Assembly (NCBI GenBank): GCA_000383295.1
Contig: KB911077.1
Span: 1-62,340, forward strand
Source of the DNA: Faecalispora sporosphaeroides DSM 1294
Lineage (GTDB): Bacteria; Bacillota; Clostridia; Oscillospirales; Acutalibacteraceae
DNA: 62,340 bases
Direction: 5' to 3'
Shown: positions 27,941-35,677 of the stretch, piece after piece
Position numbering within the stretch: position 1 is the stretch's first letter
Layout: every line of letters begins with the position of its first letter
Program-made: the position numbers and the translations under genes
Notes under the pieces: generated by a model
Told to the model about the DNA's origin: nothing
What the model saw: only the letters and a program-made list of their open reading frames with translations
The model's database searches: none

Positions 27941-29776
27941 TCATTCCGGCAGCAGCCGGTATTTCTGGAATAAAAAAGTGTTGACCGCCTCGCGGGAGGA
28001 TTCCGACAACAGAAGCCGAATTTCAGCCTCGCCGAACTCCGGAATCGAAAAGCCGCGCAGATATTTTTTCTGGTAGCATTTGTAGTCGCCCTTCAGGCAG
28101 TAGCTGACGCGGGAGACATAGTATTCCATCACATCGGAGTTGAGAATTTTCGCCAGCACCTCCAGCGGGTACCGGCCCCCTTGCGTGACGGCGTAGCCGT
28201 TGCAGAACAGGATTTCTCCGTCCGGCTCCGGCAAAAATTTCGGCCGGCGGCTGAACATGGGGAACAGCAGCTTCGGGCCGCGGCAGTTCAGCCCCTGGCT
28301 TCTGCCGTACGCGTACCATGCCACCGGGTTCGGCTTTCCCCTGTCCCGCGCGGCGAGCGCCGGGCGGCAGTCGAGCAGATATTGGTAGCACAGAGGGAAC
28401 AGAGCCGCCAGCCGTTCTTCCTCCAGAATCCGGTACGGCATCTTCGGGTCGGGTTCGCCCGCGTACGGAAAAAGAATGTACCGCCGTTCTCCCGGCATGG
28501 CCTCTTCGCCCGAAATTTCAGATATTTTATCGATCGCCCGCACCGCGCCCGGTTCGATCCAGTAGCGTGTGCTGCCGCGCACTTTATAGAAAAGACCGGC
28601 CTGCGGATCAAAGCCGTCCAGAAAATAGACGCTGTCGCGCAGAGTGGCGACGCCGATCTTGATTTGATTGCCGATCGGCTCGCCGGCCTCCTCAATTCTT
28701 TTGATGTTCCGCCGCTCCGTTTCGGACAAAAACTTCCACCCGGCGGGGTTCAGGTGCTCCGCGTCTGTGCGGCGGTGAACCGCCCGGCACAGCGCCGCAG
28801 GGAGATCGTCGCTTTTTTCCAGCATGGCATAAGCGATGGTGGGGTTTTCACGCCGATTCAAAAACAGGAGGGAGCTGTAAGTGCGAACCGGCCCGAACAC
28901 CAGATTTTCGCCAAAATCGACCACCATGGAGACGGCGCGGCGCTCACTGAGCAGCCGCCGCAGCTCCTCCGCGGACGAAATGGACAGGTAGTTGTTGGGC
29001 ACAATAAAGCCGAGGGCGCCCCGTTCCGAAAGAAAGCGCAGGCTTTGCTCAATGAACGCGTAAAACAGGTTAAAGGTTCCCCGACGCGTCGTGTGAAAGC
29101 TCTTTTTCAGCCGTTCGGTGTCCTTTTTGGAAATGACGTGTGTGTTCAGGTAAGGCGGGTTGCCCGCAATGTAATCAAAATCCGGGCAGCCGAACAAATC
29201 CGCCCAGCCGCCGGCAAGGGAATCCGCGGTCGCGATGTGAAGGGACAATCCGTCCGCGGTGCCGTCGGCCAGCAGGACCAGCAGGGTTAACAGAACCTTG
29301 GTGCGCCGGGTCTGATCCTCGCGGATGTCGATTCCGTACAGGTGCTGCGAAATGATCTCGCGCATCGGCTTGCCGCTGATGCGGTGCAGATATTCCGCCG
29401 CCGGGAGCAGAAACGAGCCGCTGCCGCACGCCGGGTCGATCACCCGGGCGTTTGGGGGGCAGGGGGAAGCAATCGTATGCTGCAATATGTAATCGGCAAT
29501 GTAATCGGGAGTGAAAACAACGCCGTTTTTTCCTCTTTCCTGCAAATCAACCATTTCCTCCAATACGGATTTCAGGAAAGGGAGCGTCAGCGAAATGCTT
29601 GCGTGTAGAAGGCGGCAGATTTCCGGCACGGCGTTTTCCTGCAATTCATTCAGCATTGTGCCGGCGGCAGCGCGAGAAAGGCCGTTTTGCTCCAGAAATA
29701 CCCGGATCAGACTGGCCTCTGTTTGAAGCTCTGAATACTGTTTCGGAATCAGGCGCAGCAGTTCTTTTGCGTTCAT
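27941..29776 (-). CDS. Solitary type II N6-adenine DNA methyltransferase
   Basis: The 611-residue protein has a helical N-terminal region, then a gamma-class adenine methyltransferase domain with motif X-like VVFTPDYIADYIL, SAM motif I DPACGSGSFL (residues 114-123) and catalytic motif IV NPPY (206-209). A C-terminal target-recognition domain of the TaqI/Eco57I type follows (LLFPMFSRRPKFLPEPDG...CNGYAVT...KILNSDVMEYYVSRVSYCLKGDYKCYQKKYL). There is no PD-(D/E)XK motif that I can see and no restriction gene nearby, so it looks like an orphan epigenetic methylase. ATG at 29776 is chosen; the frame is open further upstream, where the sequence is not protein-like. Size and layout recall clostridial orphan methylases such as CamA of C. 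difficile, but homology at that level needs a search. Confidence 0.9.
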   Translation of the reverse strand: MNAKELLRLIPKQYSELQTEASLIRVFLEQNGLSRAAAGTMLNELQENAVPEICRLLHASISLTLPFLKSVLEEMVDLQERGKNGVVFTPDYIADYILQHTIASPCPPNARVIDPACGSGSFLLPAAEYLHRISGKPMREIISQHLYGIDIREDQTRRTKVLLTLLVLLADGTADGLSLHIATADSLAGGWADLFGCPDFDYIAGNPPYLNTHVISKKDTERLKKSFHTTRRGTFNLFYAFIEQSLRFLSERGALGFIVPNNYLSISSAEELRRLLSERRAVSMVVDFGENLVFGPVRTYSSLLFLNRRENPTIAYAMLEKSDDLPAALCRAVHRRTDAEHLNPAGWKFLSETERRNIKRIEEAGEPIGNQIKIGVATLRDSVYFLDGFDPQAGLFYKVRGSTRYWIEPGAVRAIDKISEISGEEAMPGERRYILFPYAGEPDPKMPYRILEEERLAALFPLCYQYLLDCRPALAARDRGKPNPVAWYAYGRSQGLNCRGPKLLFPMFSRRPKFLPEPDGEILFCNGYAVTQGGRYPLEVLAKILNSDVMEYYVSRVSYCLKGDYKCYQKKYLRGFSIPEFGEAEIRLLLSESSREAVNTFLFQKYRLLPE

Positions 29777-29837
29777 TTTTTTCACCCAGACAAGTATACC
29801 CGATTTTGCGGGAAACGAAAAGAAGATTCTTGAATAA

Positions 29838-29878
29838 AAATCAATTCCTCCCTTTGCCAAACGCAAAGGGAGGAATTG
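29838..29878 (-). terminator. Terminator of the thioesterase gene
   Basis: ATCAATTCCTCCCTTTGC and its complement form an 18-bp stem; on the minus strand TTTTTATTC follows. Confidence 0.85.
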
Positions 29879-29906
29879 ATCTGACTTCTGATTCTGTTTT
29901 TGAAAA

Positions 29907-30386
29907 TCAATACTGCTCTACCCGGCGCTGGCGGCGCAGCTCGTTGCGGCGTTCGCCGGCTTTCCATTCGGTCTCTTCTTCATCCGATTCCAGGATCAGC
30001 GGGGGAACCGGAGTGGGGTGGTCGCTCTCATTGAGCGCTACCATCACAAAATAGGCGGTGTTTACCAGCTTGCGGTCGCCGTCCAGGTGTTCCACATAAG
30101 TATCAACCCGTATTTCCATGGAGGTTCTGCCCACATAAGTGACTCTGCCGAACAGTACAATTGTATTGCCTAAATAGACAGGCTCCTTAAACTGCAGATT
30201 ATCTATGGAAGCAGTGGTGGTATTGTGATTGGAGTGCCTGCGGGCCACAACGCCTGCCACGATGTCGATCCATTCCATCAGCTGTCCGCCGAACAGCCGC
30301 CCGGCACCATTGATATGACTGCTCAGTACAATCTGAATCTGTTCCACACGGGAATCGTTCACGCGTTTTGGTGTTAATTCTTTCAC
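29907..30386 (-). CDS. Acyl-CoA thioesterase, hotdog fold
   Basis: The 159-residue protein is of the YkhA/YciA acyl-CoA hydrolase family. HINGAGRLFGGQLMEWIDIVAGVVARRHS is the hotdog helix with its catalytic acidic residue, TTASIDNLQFKEPVYLGNTIVLFGRVTYVGRTSMEI the following strands. It releases free CoA and a carboxylic acid; chain length is unknown. GTG at 30386 has AAGGAG 9 bases upstream; an ATG 9 bases earlier is out of frame. The C-terminal tail is charged (EAGERRNELRRQRRVEQY-like). It is transcribed alone from the promoter at 30425-30453. Confidence 0.9.
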   Translation of the reverse strand: MKELTPKRVNDSRVEQIQIVLSSHINGAGRLFGGQLMEWIDIVAGVVARRHSNHNTTTASIDNLQFKEPVYLGNTIVLFGRVTYVGRTSMEIRVDTYVEHLDGDRKLVNTAYFVMVALNESDHPTPVPPLILESDEEETEWKAGERRNELRRQRRVEQY

Positions 30387-30424
30387 AAAACATCACTCCT
30401 TTTTTTGTCTGTTTTGACGATTTC

Positions 30425-30453
30425 ATCTTACTCTGTTTTGACGTAAATTGCAA
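30425..30453 (-). promoter_or_regulatory. Promoter of the thioesterase gene
   Basis: On the minus strand TTGCAA (30453-30448) and TAAGAT (30430-30425) are 17 bp apart. Confidence 0.55.
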
Positions 30454-30528
30454 TCAAAATCTTTGTAAACAAACCTGGTTGAAAATGTGAATTTACTCTG
30501 AATTCTGGCCGAGGTAACAGCATTGTAA

Positions 30529-30557
30529 TTGCCATGCCGCCCAATCCATATTATAAT
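30529..30557 (+). promoter_or_regulatory. Promoter of ispD-ispF
   Basis: TTGCCA (30529-30534) and TATAAT (30552-30557) are 17 bp apart. Confidence 0.65.
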
Positions 30558-30604
30558 AAAGCAAAAGGAGCCGCACGGCCCCTTTGTTTTGTGAGGAAAG
30601 ACGG

Positions 30605-31315
30605 GTGAAGCGATTGGGAGAAAACAACCGCTGCTGTGCCATTGTGGTTGCAGCCGGCAGCTCCAGTCGAATGAAATGCTCGGGTTCTAAAATATGGATT
30701 CCGCTTTCAGGCGTTCCGGCGATTGTCCGAACGCTTTTTGCGTTTGAACGGGCGCAAACCATCGACGGTGTGGTGGTCGTCTGCCGCGCGGGCGATACGC
30801 AGGCGATGGAACGGCTGAAGCTCGAATATTCCCTCGAAAAGCTGTGCCGGGTGGTGCCGGGGGCAGGCACCCGCCAGGCTTCTGTAGCGTGCGGCGTGGC
30901 CGCCGCCCCGCAGGACTGCGCCTATTTGGCCATTCACGACGGCGCCCGGCCCCTTATCCGCCCGGAGCTGATCGACCGTGTGGTGCGGGACGCCCGTCGG
31001 CACGGCGCGTCTTCGCTGGCGATTCCGGCGCGGGATACGATCAAGAGAGCGGACGCACAGGGCTTTGTTGTGGAAACCCCGCCGCGCGATCAGCTTTGGA
31101 GCGTGCAAACGCCTCAGGTGTTTTTGCGGGAGCTGTACGAATCGGCTCTGCGGGCGGCGCGGGAGGAGTATACCGACGACTGCCAGCTCATCGAGCAGAC
31201 CGGCGGCCGGGTTCATCTGTGCGAGGGTTCGCCGGAAAACGCAAAGCTGACGACCCCCGAGGACATATTGTTTGCCGAGGCGGTGCTTCGCGGCAGGGAG
31301 GATGATTTGAAATGA
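30605..31315 (+). CDS. ispD: 2-C-methyl-D-erythritol 4-phosphate cytidylyltransferase
   Basis: The 236-residue enzyme joins CTP to methylerythritol phosphate in the MEP route to isoprenoids. The nucleotide-binding start [13 protein letters not shown], then [19 protein letters not shown] and WSVQTPQVF are the usual family blocks. GTG at 30605 has GAGGAAA upstream; an in-frame TTG at 30584 would add seven residues. Its stop overlaps the ispF start by 4 bp (ATGA). The two enzymes act at steps 3 and 5 of the pathway. Confidence 0.93.
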   Translation: MKRLGENNRCCAIVVAAGSSSRMKCSGSKIWIPLSGVPAIVRTLFAFERAQTIDGVVVVCRAGDTQAMERLKLEYSLEKLCRVVPGAGTRQASVACGVAAAPQDCAYLAIHDGARPLIRPELIDRVVRDARRHGASSLAIPARDTIKRADAQGFVVETPPRDQLWSVQTPQVFLRELYESALRAAREEYTDDCQLIEQTGGRVHLCEGSPENAKLTTPEDILFAEAVLRGREDDLK

Positions 31316-31779
31316 GAATCGGGCATGGGTACGACGTGCACCGCCTGGTGCCGAACCGCCCCTTGATCATCGGCGGTGTGCGCATTCCGTACGAGCGCGG
31401 TCTGCTCGGTCACTCCGACGCCGACGTGCTGTCTCACGCGGTGGCAGACGCCCTGCTTGGGGCTGCCGCTCTGGGCGATTTGGGCGCCTGGTTCCCCGAT
31501 ACCGACCCCGAATGGGCGGGTGCGGACAGCCTCAGGCTGCTGCGCCGCGTCTGCGAGCTTGTGGCGGAGAAGGGGTACCGGATTGAGAATATCGACGCCA
31601 CGGTGGTGGCACAGGCCCCGAAGCTGCGCCCCTACATCGCCCGGATGAGAGAATGTCTGGCTCTGGCGTGCGGTATCGAAACAGACGCCGTGAGCGTAAA
31701 AGCCACTACGGAGGAGCATCTCGGCTTTACGGGAGAGGGACAAGGAATTGCCGCACACGCGGTTTGTCTGCTAAAGTAG
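31312..31779 (+). CDS. ispF: 2-C-methyl-D-erythritol 2,4-cyclodiphosphate synthase
   Basis: The 155-residue enzyme cyclises CDP-methylerythritol phosphate with loss of CMP. It starts with the metal-binding [12 protein letters not shown], has [21 protein letters not shown], and ends with [23 protein letters not shown]. Length is standard. It is coupled to ispD by the ATGA overlap. A 66-bp gap separates it from the DUF3343 gene. Confidence 0.96.
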   Translation: MRIGHGYDVHRLVPNRPLIIGGVRIPYERGLLGHSDADVLSHAVADALLGAAALGDLGAWFPDTDPEWAGADSLRLLRRVCELVAEKGYRIENIDATVVAQAPKLRPYIARMRECLALACGIETDAVSVKATTEEHLGFTGEGQGIAAHAVCLLK

Positions 31780-31845
31780 AAAAACAGGTTATCAACCCAT
31801 CTTCCCATCGCATATTCTGTTAATAAAAACAGAGAGGTGATGTAT

Positions 31846-32076
31846 GTGGGCAAGCCTGTTATTTTGCTTGGTTCCATCACTTATGCGATGAAAAGCCGGG
31901 ACATCTTGTTCCGTTATGGAATTAAATCGTATGTGGAGAGAACACCGCGCACGCAGGATCGGCTCGGGTGCGGATATGGAATTTATGTGCCGGATCGTAC
32001 CGATCAGGCGGAAGATATTTTGATACACTCAGGCATCCGTGTTCTGGGAAGATCCGAGAGAGCGGGTGCCGTATGA
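31846..32076 (+). CDS. DUF3343 small protein (putative Se/S carrier-like)
   Basis: The 76-residue cytosolic protein has the DUF3343 pattern: VILLGSITYAMKSRDILFRYGI, then RTPRTQDRLGCGYGIYV with a conserved Cys, and the tail DILIHSGIRVLG. The family is often encoded beside cysteine desulfurase-like aminotransferases or selenium genes and is suspected to handle activated sulfur or selenium, without proof. GTG at 31846 is chosen 7 bases after AGAGAGG. Its stop overlaps the next gene's start (ATGA), so the two are coupled. Confidence 0.8.
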   Translation: MGKPVILLGSITYAMKSRDILFRYGIKSYVERTPRTQDRLGCGYGIYVPDRTDQAEDILIHSGIRVLGRSERAGAV

Positions 32077-33218
32077 TTTATTTGGACAATGCGGCCACCA
32101 CGTACCCCAAGCCGCCGCGCGTGATCACCGCGATGGCGGACGCGCAGAGAACGAAGGGGGCAAACCCGGGGCGCAGCGGGCATAAGCTGTCTTTGGCTGC
32201 CGCGCAGGAGGTTTACGACTGCCGGCGGACGGCGGCGGAGCTGGTTTCTGCTCCCGGGCCGGAATGCATCGCATTTACTCTGAACTGTACCATGGCGCTG
32301 AACATGGTCATCAAGGGCGTTTTAAAGCCCGGAGATCACGTGGTGACGTCGAATCTGGAGCACAACGCGGTCATGCGCCCGCTTCAGGCTCTGGCGGATC
32401 AGAATATCGCATTTACGCAGGCGCAGGTAGTTCCCGGGAACAACAACGCCACGGTGGATCATTTTCGCCAGGCCCTGCAGCCCAACACGAAGCTGATCGT
32501 GTGCATGCACGCCTCCAACGTATGGGGAATCCGCCTGCCGGTGGAGCGCATTGCCGCGCTCGGCCGGGAATACGGAATCCCGACTGCGGTAGACTGCGCG
32601 CAGGGCGCGGGGGTGCTGCCGATCAATATGGAAGACAGCGGCATCGACTACCTTTGCCTGGCCGGGCACAAGGGGCTTTACGGCCCGATGGGTACGGGAC
32701 TGCTGATCTGCAAAAGCGGCTCACTCCCCAAAACGATTCTGGAGGGCGGAACCGGCTCCTCGTCCTTTTCCTTCCTGCAGCCGGACCAGATGCCGGAGCA
32801 GGCGGAAAGCGGAACGCCGAATCTGCCGGGAATCGCCGGCCTGCGGGCTGGAATGGAATTTGTGCGCGCAAAGACGCAGCAGACCATTTTTTCTCACGAA
32901 ATGCGTCTGGTGCAGCAGCTTTACGACGGGCTTTCCCAGATCCGCGGCGTGCGTCTTTACACGCAGCGGCCGGAGGAGACGTATTTTGCGCCCGTTCTTT
33001 CTTTTAATATGGAGGGTCTGTCCAGCGAGCAGGTGGCCGGGCGGCTGGACGCCGCCGGCATTGCCGTGCGCCCCGGTTTGCACTGCGCGCCGGCCGCGCA
33101 TCAGTGCATGGGAACGTTGGAGCAGGGCGCGGTTCGGGTATCGCCGTCCGCTTTCAACCATAGAAATGAAATAGAGCGGTTTCTCATGGTGATCCGTAAA
33201 ATCAAAGCGGATTCCTGA
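32073..33218 (+). CDS. Cysteine desulfurase family protein (class V aminotransferase fold)
   Basis: The 381-residue PLP enzyme begins MIYLDNAATTYPKP, has CMHASNVWGIRLPVERIA, DCAQGAGVLPINM and the PLP lysine in CLAGHKGLYGPMGTG. The active-site cysteine region reads RPGLHCAPAAHQCMGT. This corresponds to the EF2568-type desulfurase group rather than IscS or NifS, and lacks a neighbouring scaffold gene. It should remove S (or Se) from cysteine (or selenocysteine); the coupled DUF3343 protein is the natural candidate acceptor. ATG at 32073 overlaps the DUF3343 stop; the open frame to 31968 lies within that gene. Confidence 0.9.
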   Translation: MIYLDNAATTYPKPPRVITAMADAQRTKGANPGRSGHKLSLAAAQEVYDCRRTAAELVSAPGPECIAFTLNCTMALNMVIKGVLKPGDHVVTSNLEHNAVMRPLQALADQNIAFTQAQVVPGNNNATVDHFRQALQPNTKLIVCMHASNVWGIRLPVERIAALGREYGIPTAVDCAQGAGVLPINMEDSGIDYLCLAGHKGLYGPMGTGLLICKSGSLPKTILEGGTGSSSFSFLQPDQMPEQAESGTPNLPGIAGLRAGMEFVRAKTQQTIFSHEMRLVQQLYDGLSQIRGVRLYTQRPEETYFAPVLSFNMEGLSSEQVAGRLDAAGIAVRPGLHCAPAAHQCMGTLEQGAVRVSPSAFNHRNEIERFLMVIRKIKADS

Positions 33219-33226
33219 ATAAAATG

Positions 33227-33254
33227 TTGCATATCGCTGTGTATATGGTAAAAT
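33227..33254 (+). promoter_or_regulatory. Promoter of cdaA-cdaR
   Basis: TTGCAT (33227-33232) and TAAAAT (33249-33254) are 16 bp apart, with TGG before the -10 box (extended). Confidence 0.6.
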
Positions 33255-33316
33255 AAATAAAAAGAGGCAAGAGTTGCGGGCAGGTTTGCTGCGAGTCTGC
33301 TGCGGAGAGGAAAAAC

Positions 33317-34216
33317 ATGGAGCTTCTCGTAAACGGTTGGGGTAATATTGTCGGCTTGGTAAAATCGTTCCAGCTGACAGATGGCCTGGATGTCTTGGTC
33401 GTATCCTTCATCATATATAACGGGATCAAGCTGGTTCGGGAAACGCGGGCCGAGCAGCTGGTCAAGGGTTTGTTGATTCTGCTGCTTGTCTGGGGCGTAT
33501 CCTATTATTTGAACCTGCATATGGTCGGTGCGCTGCTGAACTACTTCTTCCAGTTCAGCGTGTTTGCGCTGCTGGTGGTGTTTCAGCCCGAATTGCGCCG
33601 CGCTTTGGAGCAGATTGGCCGAAGCGGGCTTGGCGGCACTGCCAAGGGCTGGCTGTTCACCGGCATAACCGGCGTGAAGGACGACGTCGATCTGCGCCAG
33701 AAGCTCACCCGCGGCATCAACGCGGCGGTAGAAGCCGTGGTGGTTCTGCAAAAGCAGAAAATGGGCGCCCTGATTGTGTTTGAGCGCCAGACCAAGTTGG
33801 GAGATATCGCGGACACCGGTACGGTGATCAACGCGGATCCTTCGGCTCAGCTGATCGGCAACGTATTCTTTAACAAGGCGCCTCTGCACGACGGCGCAAT
33901 GATTATCCGCGACGGCATGGTGTACGCGGCGGGCTGTATTCTGCCGCTGACAAAGAGCGACAAGGTCAGTCTGGATCTGGGAACGCGCCACCGTGCCGCG
34001 ATCGGCATCAGCGAAAATTCAGATGCGGTCGTTGTGGTGGTTTCGGAGGAAACCGCGCAGATTTCCATTGCCGTCAACGGCGTTCTGACCCGCAACTATA
34101 CGAGAGAGACCCTGAGAAGCGAATTGGAAAATTTGATCATCCCGGAGCAGGAGTCCAGTGAAAAGCGGTCGCGCAAGATTCCTTCCATCAGGAGGACAAA
34201 AAAAGATGAAGAATAA
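33317..34216 (+). CDS. cdaA: Diadenylate cyclase, membrane-bound CdaA type
   Basis: The 299-residue enzyme makes c-di-AMP from two ATP. Three hydrophobic segments (about residues 24-36, 50-66, 70-90) anchor it, and a DAC domain follows with the catalytic motifs DGA (192-194) and RHR (224-226). A basic C-terminal tail ends in RRTKKDEE. Upstream AGAGGAAAAAC serves as ribosome site. cdaR overlaps its 3' end by 11 bp. In this lineage c-di-AMP controls potassium and osmolyte transport, which fits the CBS-bearing betaine transporter in the same window. Confidence 0.96.
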   Translation: MELLVNGWGNIVGLVKSFQLTDGLDVLVVSFIIYNGIKLVRETRAEQLVKGLLILLLVWGVSYYLNLHMVGALLNYFFQFSVFALLVVFQPELRRALEQIGRSGLGGTAKGWLFTGITGVKDDVDLRQKLTRGINAAVEAVVVLQKQKMGALIVFERQTKLGDIADTGTVINADPSAQLIGNVFFNKAPLHDGAMIIRDGMVYAAGCILPLTKSDKVSLDLGTRHRAAIGISENSDAVVVVVSEETAQISIAVNGVLTRNYTRETLRSELENLIIPEQESSEKRSRKIPSIRRTKKDEE

Positions 34217-35471
34217 GAAGCTGGATCTTTCCGTTATGTTTTATAACGATCGCTTCGTGCTGATCTTCTCTGTTTTTACGGCAATTGTGCTGTGGTTTAT
34301 CATGGCGACGGTCAATACGCAGGAGCGGCCGCGCATCATTTACGATGTGCCGGTTACCGTCAAGCTTTCTGAAACCAGCCAGGAGCAGGGGCTCAAGGTG
34401 TTTGAGCAGAGCGTGAAAACGGCGAAGGTGTCCATCCGCGGCAACAGTATCGTCGTCAACCGCATCAAGCCCGAAAATATTCAGGTGGTGGCGACGCTGG
34501 CGTCGTCGATTACCCAGCCCGGCAGCTACCCGCTCCCTTTAACGGCGCAGAAGCTGGGCTCGCTGGCCGATTACGAGATTGTGTCCATCGAACCGAGCTC
34601 CATCATGGCAAATGTCGATGTCTACAAGGAGGTTACCTTCCCGATTCAGGACGAGGTCACCTATAAAGCCGATCCCGATTATTTTGTGAGCGCTCCGACC
34701 TTTTCTTCGGATACGGTTGTGATATCCGGCCCGGAAAAGGAGATCGCAAAGATCAAAAAGGTTTCTGCGGAGTACGACGTGAAGGAAACCCTGACACAGA
34801 GCAAAAATTTTACGACTGATTTGGTGCTGTATAACGCATATGGAGAAAAGCTTTCTGCCGATAAGCTGAATATGAGCATTCAGTCTGTGGATGTAAATAT
34901 TACGGTGCTGGCCAGAAAGGTCATGAAGCTGAGCCCGACCTTCACCGGCAAACCCGTGGGACTTGCCCTTTCCTCCGCGGCGCAGAAAATCGACCCCGAA
35001 ACGATTGAGGTGGCCGGGCCGGAGGATGTGCTGGCCAATGTGAACGAGTTGAGCCTGGAGGCGATCGATTTTTCAAAGCTTTCCATCAGCAATCAGAACC
35101 TGCAGGTGGATATCACGCTCCCGCCGGGCTGCAAAAACCTGAGCAATGTTTATACGGCCTCCGTTACGCTGAATTTCAGCGGCTTTAAGAGCAAAAAAAT
35201 CGATGTAACGGATTTCCAGATCAAAAATCTGGCAGCCAGCAAATCGGCGCAGGTGTTTACGAAAAGTCTGGCGATGACGCTGATCGGCCCGGCCAAGCAG
35301 ATTGATGCGATCACCGCTGCCGATGTTTACGTGCAGATCGACATGACGGGTAAGGAGAGCTTTACCGGGCATTCGGAATTCCCCGTCACGCTGGTCACAA
35401 AAAGCAATACCAGCGTTTGGGCCTATGGGGAGTACAAGGCGAATGTGAGTGTTACGGAGAAAAACGGGTAA
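34206..35471 (+). CDS. cdaR: CdaA regulatory protein with YbbR repeats
   Basis: The 421-residue protein has one N-terminal membrane anchor (VLIFSVFTAIVLWFIMATVN) and about four extracellular YbbR repeats, recognisable by recurring (I)VVNRIKPENIQVVATL, VVISGPEKEI and VTDFQIKNL-type segments. In Bacillus and Listeria CdaR contacts the CdaA membrane domain and tunes cyclase activity. ATG at 34206 has AGGAGG about 10 bases upstream, inside the end of cdaA. No glmM follows, unlike the common cdaA-cdaR-glmM order; a terminator ends the operon. Confidence 0.93.
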   Translation: MKNKKLDLSVMFYNDRFVLIFSVFTAIVLWFIMATVNTQERPRIIYDVPVTVKLSETSQEQGLKVFEQSVKTAKVSIRGNSIVVNRIKPENIQVVATLASSITQPGSYPLPLTAQKLGSLADYEIVSIEPSSIMANVDVYKEVTFPIQDEVTYKADPDYFVSAPTFSSDTVVISGPEKEIAKIKKVSAEYDVKETLTQSKNFTTDLVLYNAYGEKLSADKLNMSIQSVDVNITVLARKVMKLSPTFTGKPVGLALSSAAQKIDPETIEVAGPEDVLANVNELSLEAIDFSKLSISNQNLQVDITLPPGCKNLSNVYTASVTLNFSGFKSKKIDVTDFQIKNLAASKSAQVFTKSLAMTLIGPAKQIDAITAADVYVQIDMTGKESFTGHSEFPVTLVTKSNTSVWAYGEYKANVSVTEKNG

Positions 35472-35500
35472 TCCGAATCCGTCATTCAAAATTGTTACAC

Positions 35501-35535
35501 CCAAAAAGGGATGCGTCACCGCATCCCTTTTTTGG
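35501..35535 (+). terminator. Intrinsic terminator after cdaR
   Basis: CCAAAAAGGGATGCG pairs with CGCATCCCTTTTTTGG around TCAC, with the T run in the 3' arm. Confidence 0.85.
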
Positions 35536-35677
35536 TAATTATTGTATTTTGATGAAAAGAGAGGGTTGTTACTTGACATAATCTGGTAGGAGAAATATAA
35601 TGAATTTAATTGCTGTGCTTTCTCGTCGTTTTCGGATGGAAATTGCCGGCAAAAAACATTTTGTAGGAGGAATCGGA

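Noticed and set aside
27941-29776. BREX/DISARM-type defence island around the methyltransferase
   Set aside because: The protein is half the size of PglX and no pglZ, brx, drm or nuclease genes flank it; neighbours are a transporter and a thioesterase.
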